NCBI GenBank assembly: GCA_014376915.1
Contig: JACMQP010000195.1
Coordinates: 1-6,735, forward strand
Source of the DNA: Ramlibacter sp.
Lineage (GTDB): Bacteria > Pseudomonadota > Gammaproteobacteria > Burkholderiales > Burkholderiaceae
Reading direction: 5' to 3'
DNA: 6,735 nucleotides
The notes beneath the pieces were generated by a model. That model ran no database searches and was not told the origin of the DNA. It saw nothing but the letters and a program-made list of their open reading frames with translations. Shown in pieces: positions 1 to 5,661 of this stretch. How positions within the stretch are numbered: the stretch's first letter is position 1; every line of letters starts with the position of its first letter. A program made the translations under genes and the position numbers.

Positions 1-809
1 ACTAAACCGTTCCGCCCGGACGAACTGCGCGAAGCGGAGGCCGCCCAAATGAACAAGCGCGACATGCAGGCGTGCCTGCGCGCGATGGCGGTCGATGCGG
101 CGGTCGAACTGGCGCTGGAGGAACAGAAACACCAGCTAGCCAAGCTGTACGAGCAGCGGCTGGCAGCGGAACTCAGCGAGCGCTGGCCGACCGGCGACGG
201 CAGCGCCGGGGATGAGCGGCTGGACAGCGCCACTTACTGTTCGTCGACATTCCAAACCATGCCGCGATGGCCGAGAAGCTCAATGCCGACGAACTCACCG
301 ACCTGGTCAAGAAAATCTATGGCAACGCCAACGACACGATCCAGCTGTTCGGCGCCCGCCACATCCGCTTCGTGGGCGAGGGCGCCGTGGCCGTGTTCGC
401 CGCCACCAGCGACACGCATACGGTGAACCATGCGCTGCGCGCGGTGCGCGCGGCAGTCGGCTTGGTCGACTCGGGCCGCGGCATCAACCAGTACCTGGAC
501 ACGCGCTATCCCGGCCGCAACCTGCCGCCCTTCGAAATCAACGTCGCACTGCATGCTGGAACGGTGACGCTGACGCTGCTGAACGATCCGCTGCACGGCA
601 CTGCACAGGTGCTGCCGGTCGGCGACGCCGTGAGCGCCACCATGCTGCTGCAGAAGAAGGCGCGGGCACTTGGCTGGCCAGTCGCCGCCAGCGTCGTAGC
701 TTTGCGCACTATCACTGGAGCCGTCCGCACCGGCGGCCGCGCCATGCTGGAACTGCCGGGACGATCGGCACCGATGGACGCAATCGAACTGGTGGGCCTG
801 GCGCTGTGA
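1..809 (+). pseudogene. Response regulator with C-terminal class III cyclase-like domain (5'-partial, frameshifted)
   Basis: The 5' end lies outside the window. Frame 1 opens with TKPFRPDEL, which resembles the conserved Lys-Pro-Phe end of a response-regulator receiver domain. A charged, probably coiled-coil linker follows (about codons 17-65, ending AAELSERW). From about 234 the homology continues in another frame: LLFVDIPNHAAMAEKL, IRFVGEGAVAVF, VALHAGTV and VGDAVSAT are the ordered landmarks of a class III adenylate/guanylate cyclase domain. Joining the halves needs one extra base near 232-236, giving ...DSATLLFVDI. A stop at 213-215 closes the cyclase frame upstream, so the intact domain cannot be reached from its own early start. 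Only the first metal Asp (246-248) is kept; other catalytic positions are altered, so even the repaired protein may not make cyclic nucleotide. The stop codon overlaps the GTG of the kinase gene, implying coupled translation. The receiver assignment rests on a short tail and is less sure than the cyclase call. Confidence 0.7.
231..240 (+). other. Apparent single-base deletion (frameshift) in the REC-cyclase gene
   Basis: Coding sense before this point lies in the frame that reads from base 1 (…GDERLDSAT). After it, sense lies in the frame reading from 234 (LLFVDIPNH). A single missing base between about 232 and 236 reconciles both halves into an uninterrupted protein. No X-XXY-YYZ slippery heptamer is present here (the bases are gcc act tac), so programmed -1 frameshifting is unlikely. 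The options are real gene decay or a sequencing/assembly error. Confidence 0.75.
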
Positions 810-1099
810 CTGCGGCCGCGCGCGCCCGCAGGATGTTCTCCCTGCGGCGCATCCTGGCCACCAGCCTGGTGCTGCTCGCGGCGATTCCCGCCGTGCTGGT
901 CGCCTGGATGCTGACCCGGGCCAGCACGCAGGCGGTCGAAGACCTCGCGGACAAGATCCTCACCCAGGTGGCGGCGCTGGTGCAGGCCGGCACCGAGGAA
1001 CACCTGCGCCAGGCCCACGACGTGCTCAATGGGCTGATCTCCGAACGGTCCGGCGCGGCCGAGCTGCAGCGGGCCCGCAACGGTTTGCGCGATCCGGCG

Positions 1100-1102
1100 T
1101 AA
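1100..1102 (+). other. In-frame TAA stop inside the kinase sensor domain
   Basis: The frame reads ...NGLRDPA, stop, YEAMAIALSRQTPEVP..., and the Cache-type sequence resumes at once in the same frame. Related kinases are expected to have Gln or a similar residue before the F/Y-E-A stretch, so a CAA-to-TAA transition is the simplest origin. Termination here would leave a 98-residue peptide with TM1 and the start of the sensor. Confidence 0.85.
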
Positions 1103-1687
1103 TACGAAGCCATGGCCATCGCGCTCAGCCGCCAGACACCGGAGGTGCCGACCCTGCACGTCGGCAACCTGCGCGGGGAATACCTTGGCGTGACGGCCAG
1201 CGGCGGCGGGGGGGCGCGTGTGGGCATCCGTGCGGCGGCAGGCAAGGGGCGCACCTTCTACACAGTGAATCTTCCAGGCGAACGGGATCAAGTCCAGGCC
1301 GTGGAAAGCGCGAACTTCGAGCCGCGCAGCACGCCGTGGTACGCCGGCGCGGTCTCGGCCAAGGGCCGGGTGTTTTCGCCGGTGCAGGTGGCGACCGGGC
1401 AAAGGCAGCTGATGGTGAGCCTGTCGCAGCCGGTTTACGATAGCGACGGTGGCGTGGCCGGCGTCTTCGGTGCCGACATGTACCTGCAGCGACTCGCCGA
1501 CGTGCTGCGCACCCAGCGCATCAGCGCGCGGGGCGCGGCCTTCGTCGTCGACGAGGAGGGAATGCTGGTCGCCAGTTCAGCTGGCGACGCGCTGTTTGGG
1601 GAAACCGGTGGCCGCACCCAGCGCCGCACGCTCGCCGACAGCCGGAACCCGGTCATTCGCGCCGGCTTTTCGGAACTGAAGAAGCTG

Positions 1688-1690
1688 TAG
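1688..1690 (+). other. In-frame TAG stop near the end of the kinase sensor domain
   Basis: The frame reads ...AGFSELKKL, stop, [16 protein letters not shown]..., with sensor sequence continuing unchanged on both sides. CAG (Gln) to TAG is the simplest change. No frame shift accompanies it. It separates the periplasmic sensor from TM2 and the cytoplasmic kinase core. Confidence 0.85.
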
Positions 1691-2740
1691 GCGGCACGCA
1701 GCGGCAATGTTGTCGCCGTTGACACGGCACTGCGGCGGCTGCCGACCGACAACGACGCCTTGCTGATGGTTCAACGGCCGTTCGGCGAGCAGCTGGGACT
1801 GCGCTGGACGCTGGTCGTCGCGGCCCCGGAAAGCGACTTCACCGCCGACGGCAGTCGCGCCAGCCGGGTCTCGCTGACGGCCATGGCCTTTCTGATTCTG
1901 CTCGGAACGCTGCTTGCCTTCTTCATCGCGCACGGTCTCGGGCAGCGGTTGCGCGCGCTCAGCCATGCCGCCGCAAAACTCGGCCGCGGCGAGATTCCCG
2001 CCATCGAACAGGGCACACGCATCCGCGAGGTGCGCGAGCTGTCGGTAGTGCTGCACGACAGCGCCGTGCAGCTCGAGCGCTATCGCATGCAGGTCGAGGC
2101 CGATGCGCAGGCGCTTCAACAGGTCAACGAGACACTCGAAACCCGGGTGCAGCAGCGCACAGCCGAACTTGCCGCGTCCCGGGAGGAAGCGCGGGCCGCG
2201 GCCCGCGCCAAGTCCGCGTTCCTTGCCACCATGAGCCACGAAATCCGCACGCCACTTAACGGCGTGGTGGGCATGAGCACCTTGCTGGCGGAAACCGCCC
2301 TCGACGCCGAGCAACGCGATTACCTGGGAACCGTTCGCCTGTCGAGCGATCAGCTGCTGTCAGTGATCAACGACATCCTGGATTTCTCCAAGATCGAATC
2401 CGGCAAGCTCGAACTGGAGGTCGAGCCCTTCAGCGTGCGCTCGGCGGTTGAAGAGGCGTGCGACATCGCGGCTCCCAAGGCGCGGGAGAAAGGCCTGGAG
2501 CTGACCATCGACGTGGCTGACCAGCGGCCGGGCGCCGTGCCGGAAGCCGTGCTCGGCGACGTAACGCGCCTGCGCCAGGTGCTGATCAACCTGGTCAACA
2601 ACGCCGTCAAGTTCACCGCCACGGGCGACGTCGCGATTCAGGTCCGGCAGCTCGCCGCGACGGACGCCACTGGCCGCTGTCTGCTGGAATTCCGGGTCAG
2701 TGACAGCGGGATCGGCATCCCGGCGGACCGGATCGATAGC

Positions 2741-2782
2741 CTGTTCGAGGCGTCCACGCGCAAGTACGGCGGCACCGGCCTG
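2741..2782 (+). other. Short in-frame deletion in the kinase ATP lid (F box to G2 box)
   Basis: After the G1 box the protein reads [22 protein letters not shown]. Hybrid kinases of this class usually have about 14 residues between LF and GGTGLG, in the style LFxxFxQxDxSTTRKYGG. Here there are seven (EASTRKY). The second Phe of the F box and the following Q/D residues are gone, while the G2 box GGTGLGL is intact. The missing length is in frame, about 21 bases. It should weaken or abolish ATP-lid closure. The expected length comes from family knowledge, not from an alignment run here. Confidence 0.7.
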
Positions 2783-4163
2783 GGCCTGGCGATCTGCAAG
2801 CGGCTCGTGGCACTGATGGGCGGCGCGATCGGTGTCGAAAGCGAGCCTGGCCGGGTCTCGGCGTTCTGGTTCACGATCGCGGCGGCGCCGGCCCGTCTGG
2901 TCGCGGCGTTCGACCCGGCGGACGCGGCCATGCTGCAATCGAACCGGGCACTGGTGGTGGACGACCATGCCACCAACGTGCGGATCCTGACCCGCCAGCT
3001 GGAGCGCTGGGGCATGCAGGTGGTGAGCGCGGAATCGGGTGCAAAGGCCCTGCAGTGGATGGAGCAGGCGGCCGAGGCGCCGCACATCGTCATCACCGAC
3101 ATGCACATGCCGAACATGGACGGTTTGGCGCTGGCGCGAATCCTGAAGGCGAATCCGGCGTGGCAATCGATCCCGGTGCTGCTGCTGAGCTCGGGCTTCA
3201 TGCTGGCCGCCGACGACGGCGCCAAGCTGTTCAGCGCCCGTCTGCTGAAGCCGGCGCGTCAGAACCAGTTGTTCGAAACCGTCCTGCGCTGCCTGTCGGC
3301 CGACCCTGTAGCCGCCGGGCGCGCGCCGACCGTGGTCGCGGACCTGAAGAAGCACCTGACGGTGCTGGTGGCTGACGACAACGCCGTCAACCTCAAGGTG
3401 GCCTGCGCCATGCTGCTGAAACTGGGTTATGACATCGCGACGGCGGTGGATGGCCGCGAAGCGGTCGAGGCCGTGGCCCACACGACCAGCCGTGGCGCGC
3501 CGTTCGGCGCGATCCTGATGGACCTGAACATGCCGGACGTCGACGGCGTCCAGGCGACGCGGCAGATCCGATCCGCCTGGGGCGGGCGCCCGCCACCCAT
3601 CATCGCCCTGACCGCGGCAGCCTCGGTGGAGGACCGTGCGCGCTGCGAGGAGGCTGGCATGGACGACTACCTGACCAAACCGCTGATGGTCGCCGCGCTG
3701 GCACGGATGCTGGAGAAATGGATGCCTTCTGGCGCGCCGCCTGGCGCCGCACCCGAATCCGGGGTGGCGGCGCCCTCGGCCACTGCGGCGAGTCCGCCGC
3801 GGCTGGTCATGAACTTCTCGCGGCTGCAGGAATTCAGGGATTACGACGACGAACAGCTGACCATGACCCGCGAGGTCGTCGACCTTTTCACCGCGGATGT
3901 ACCGCTGCGGCTCGACGCCATCGGCGCCGCGCTCGCGGCGGGCGACGCGCACGCGCTGGCACAGGCGGCTCACGCCCTCAAAGGCTCGGCCGGTAACGTG
4001 GGTGCGATTGCGATCCAGCAGGCGGCGGCCGAACTGGAGGCGCTCGCCGCCGATGCGCTGCCGTCGCACGCGCAGGCGAGCCTTGCGCAACTGCGCGCGC
4101 TGTGGGTGCAGACGGCGGCGGCGCTTGCCACCTGGGCCTAGTCCCTACTCGGTTCGCGGGCGG

Positions 4164-4198
4164 TTGGCAATGTGAATTCCGCACAGGAATTCTGGCGT
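4164..4198 (+). promoter_or_regulatory. Weak candidate promoter for the LuxR-type gene
   Basis: TTGGCA at 4164-4169 is a fair -35 match and is followed after 18 bases by AATTCT (4188-4193), a poor -10. If used, transcription would start inside the terminator-like hairpin and leave a short leader. The match is weak, and a promoter further upstream inside the kinase gene is equally possible. Confidence 0.2.
4174..4192 (+). repeat. Perfect 7-bp inverted repeat (hairpin) after the kinase gene
   Basis: GAATTCC at 4174-4180 and GGAATTC at 4186-4192 are exact reverse complements around a five-base loop, gcaca. The hairpin ends one base before the terminator stem. The same stretch holds a TGTGA half-site at 4172-4176, so it may also be read as a protein-binding site at DNA level. 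Function is unknown. Confidence 0.5.
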
Positions 4199-4227
4199 TA
4201 ATCCCCCTTTCTGGGGACGCCCTTTTT
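4194..4227 (+). terminator. Rho-independent terminator downstream of the kinase gene
   Basis: GGCGT (4194-4198) pairs with ACGCC (4217-4221) and CCCC (4203-4206) pairs with GGGG (4213-4216), with a TAAT bulge on the 5' arm and a six-base loop. CTTTTT (4222-4227) follows the stem directly. It lies about 53 bases after the kinase stop and ends 34 bases before the next start codon. It would end the signalling transcript, or act as an attenuator if the LuxR gene's promoter is upstream of it. It also supports the TAG at 4139-4141 being a true stop. Confidence 0.65.
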
Positions 4228-4261
4228 CTAAGCTTGGGCCATCACACGTTGGGGCTCAATC

Positions 4262-4918
4262 ATGGAACTACTCGTAGACGATGCTCATTCCGGCGGCAAT
4301 TCGACGCGGGACGGAACCAATGGAGCAGGGTCGGGACTGGCCCTGGTCATGGATGAACTCGCATACGGCATCCTGGTCACGAGTCTGGACAATCAGGTGC
4401 TGCACGCAAACCAGGCAGCACGCCATGAACTGGCGCGGCGGCGCGTGCTGGGGGTACGCGACCAGCGGCTCTACGGCTGTGCGCCGGAAGATGTCAAAAC
4501 CCTGCAGGAGGCGGTGACCAAGGTCGGCCAGGGCAAGCGCAGCATGCTCACCCTGTCGACGGCCCAGGGCTTCAGCCTGACCGTGGCGGTCCTGCCGCTG
4601 AAGGTGGACGAGGCGAAGGGCACGGTGCGCGCGGCTTTCCTGTTTTCCCGGGCCTCGGTTTGCGAATCGCTGATGCTCTGCTTTTTCGCCCGCAGCTATG
4701 GGCTGACGGCGACGGAAGAGCACGTGCTCGGCATCCTCTGCCAGGGCTACTCGGCGCCTGAGGTGGCTGCCCAGCTCAAGGTGGCCGTCTCCACGGTCCG
4801 CAGCCACGTGCGCAGCCTGTGCGCCAAGACCCGCTCCAGCGGCGTGCGCGAACTGGTGAACCGCGTCGCTGTCCTGCCGCCGGTGGCGCCGATGCTGCGC
4901 AGCGAAGTGATGCACTGA
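4262..4918 (+). CDS. PAS-like / LuxR-type HTH transcriptional regulator
   Basis: This encodes a 218-residue cytoplasmic DNA-binding regulator. Residues 1-27 are a low-complexity, Gly/Asn-rich leader. Residues 28-130 look like a PAS-type sensor (LVMDELAYGILVTSLDNQVLHAN at the start, then beta strands LTVAVLPL and VRAAFLFS), with no receiver domain. Residues 146-203 form a LuxR/GerE-type helix-turn-helix: LTATEEHVLGIL, then SAPEVAAQLKVAVSTVRSHV as turn and recognition helix, then AKT. The ligand and targets cannot be deduced. ATG 4262 is chosen because GGGG at 4251-4254 sits seven bases upstream; ATG 4349 (Met30), just before the PAS-like region, is an alternative. The gene follows a terminator and precedes the Crp-like gene on the same strand with a 59-base gap, so it is probably its own transcription unit. 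It shows no sign of decay. The HTH call is firm; the PAS call is moderate. Confidence 0.85.
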   Translation: MELLVDDAHSGGNSTRDGTNGAGSGLALVMDELAYGILVTSLDNQVLHANQAARHELARRRVLGVRDQRLYGCAPEDVKTLQEAVTKVGQGKRSMLTLSTAQGFSLTVAVLPLKVDEAKGTVRAAFLFSRASVCESLMLCFFARSYGLTATEEHVLGILCQGYSAPEVAAQLKVAVSTVRSHVRSLCAKTRSSGVRELVNRVAVLPPVAPMLRSEVMH

Positions 4919-4921
4919 GGC

Positions 4922-4951
4922 TTGGCCGCCCGGCAACCCGCATGCTAGAGT
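4922..4951 (+). promoter_or_regulatory. Candidate sigma-70 promoter with extended -10 for the Crp-like gene
   Basis: TTGGCC (4922-4927) and TAGAGT (4946-4951) are separated by 18 bases, and TGC directly before the -10 gives an extended -10 element. Each hexamer matches four of six consensus positions. The promoter lies in the short gap after the LuxR stop, with room for a transcription start before the ribosome binding site at 4962. This suggests the Crp-like gene can be transcribed independently. Confidence 0.5.
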
Positions 4952-4961
4952 CCGCGGCGAC

Positions 4962-4968
4962 GAGGAGG
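4962..4968 (+). promoter_or_regulatory. Strong ribosome binding site that fixes the Crp-like start
   Basis: GAGGAGG lies nine bases before ATG 4978. The same reading frame is open far upstream into the LuxR gene, but only this ATG has a good Shine-Dalgarno sequence, and family homology begins just after it. Confidence 0.8.
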
Positions 4969-4977
4969 AACAAAAAG

Positions 4978-5637
4978 ATGCCCGCGCCGATTCAATCCGG
5001 AAGCCCCCAAGCGCTGATCGCGCAGCTCGGTTCGATGCTGGTGCCGCTGGCCGAGCGCGGGGCGATCCGCCACTACAAGAAGAACAGCGTCATCATCAAC
5101 GAAGGCGACGTCGGCGAGTCCCTGTTCATCCTGCTGCAGGGCCGGGTCAAGGTCTATGCCACCGACGACAACGGTCGCGAAATCACCTACGGCAACATCG
5201 AGGCCGGGGACTATTTCGGCGAGATGTCGCTGGACGGCGGGCCCCGCTCCGCTTCGGTCATGACGCTCGAACCCACTGTCTGCTCGGTTGTCACCCGCAA
5301 TTCCGTGCGCGAGAACTTGGCGGTGCAGCCGGACTTCGCAATGGAGCTGGTGACCCAGGTCATCCGCCGGGCCCGCGCCGCCACCGAAACCGCGCGTCAG
5401 ATGGCGCTGCTGGATGTCTATGGCCGCGTCATCTCCACGCTCGAGAGCGAGGAAGGACCGGGCCGGCCCGACGCGCCGGTGCTGCTGCAGCAGATCACCC
5501 ACCAGAGCATCGCCAGCCGCGTAGGCGCCTCGCGCGAGATGGTCAGCCGGCTGCTCAAGGACCTGGAGCGCGGCGGCTACATTGCGATGGGCGTCAAGAA
5601 GATCACCCTGCTTAAGAAACTGCCGGCGCGCTGGTGA
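4978..5637 (+). CDS. Crp/Fnr-family transcriptional regulator, probably cyclic-nucleotide responsive
   Basis: This is a 219-residue protein, the usual length for the family. Residues about 22-115 are a cyclic-nucleotide-binding beta barrel (NEGDVGESLFILLQGRVKVY). The phosphate-binding cassette is FGEMSLDGGPRSAS, keeping the Gly-Glu pair (81-82) and Arg90-Ser91 that hold cAMP in E. coli Crp. The dimer helix (about 118-145) has Thr137 at the Ser128 position and Ala at the Thr127 position. The C-terminal winged HTH (about 172-212) has the recognition helix SREMVSRLLK, with Arg186, Glu187 and Arg191 matching the base-contacting residues of E. coli Crp, so TGTGA-type half-sites are predicted. No N-terminal Cys cluster is present, so it is not an oxygen-sensing Fnr. 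The ending LLKKLPARW is typical of betaproteobacterial members. It is intact and ends 13 bases from the convergent peptidase gene. The ligand (cAMP, cGMP or none) is inferred, not shown. Confidence 0.9.
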   Translation: MPAPIQSGSPQALIAQLGSMLVPLAERGAIRHYKKNSVIINEGDVGESLFILLQGRVKVYATDDNGREITYGNIEAGDYFGEMSLDGGPRSASVMTLEPTVCSVVTRNSVRENLAVQPDFAMELVTQVIRRARAATETARQMALLDVYGRVISTLESEEGPGRPDAPVLLQQITHQSIASRVGASREMVSRLLKDLERGGYIAMGVKKITLLKKLPARW

Positions 5638-5661
5638 AGCCGCGGCGTCCTCAGCGCCGGC
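5622..5661. repeat. GC-rich inverted repeat spanning the two convergent stop codons
   Basis: GCCGGCG-CG-CT (5622-5632) can pair with AGCGCCGGC (5653-5661), a 9-bp stem with a two-base bulge and a 20-base loop. It covers the stops of both the Crp-like and the peptidase genes. No T-tract lies on either side, so it is not a classical terminator. In DNA of this GC content such pairing may be chance. Confidence 0.25.

Larger units (their letters stand above)
806..4141 (+). pseudogene. Membrane hybrid histidine kinase (dCache-HAMP-HisKA-HATPase-REC-REC-HPt) with two internal stops
   Basis: One reading frame of 1,112 codons from GTG 806 is broken by TAA at codon 99 and TAG at codon 295; homology carries on across both. 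Domains in order: TM1 (about residues 16-36); a periplasmic dCache sensor (about 40-345, with EPRSTPWY and GVFGADMYLQRLADVLRTQR); TM2 (about 355-377); HAMP and coiled coil; HisKA with His478 in [10 protein letters not shown]; HATPase with N box [10 protein letters not shown] and G1 box DSGIGIP (about 633); REC1 (acidic pair 719-720, phospho-Asp765, Lys815); REC2 (857-858, Asp906, Lys958); HPt with His1056 in [11 protein letters not shown]. Phosphate would run His478, receiver Asp, HPt His, then a response regulator, plausibly the upstream gene. The ATP lid is about seven residues short and the last glycine box reads GRVSAF rather than GxGS/TxF. The start could be GTG 806 (weak SD ggtggg at 791) or ATG 833. 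The remaining open part (TTG 1760 or ATG 1766 to 4141) keeps TM2 through HPt but has no evident ribosome binding site. Confidence 0.85.

Noticed and set aside
225..240. Programmed -1 frameshift joining the linker to the cyclase domain
   Set aside because: There is no slippery heptamer at the junction and no obvious downstream pseudoknot. The adjacent gene is also damaged, which favours mutation or error.
1208..1214. Run of seven G bases as a phase-variation tract
   Set aside because: The frame reads correctly through it in the Cache domain. Such a short G run is common in GC-rich DNA and does not coincide with any lesion.
506..1402. Antisense open frame of 298 codons across the cyclase and sensor regions
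   Set aside because: It shows no family motifs and low-complexity composition, and it overlaps two genes with clear homology on the other strand.
1100..1690. Possible recoding of TAA/TAG as glutamine
   Set aside because: The kinase ends naturally at TAG 4139-4141 after a complete HPt domain and just before a terminator. The other genes end in TGA and show no internal TAA or TAG. Local decay or error explains the two stops better.
2360..4090. Long antisense open frame of 576 codons opposite the kinase gene
   Set aside because: It is Arg/His/Gly/Ala-rich with no recognisable domain. It mirrors the codon pattern of the clearly coding plus strand, as expected at this GC content.
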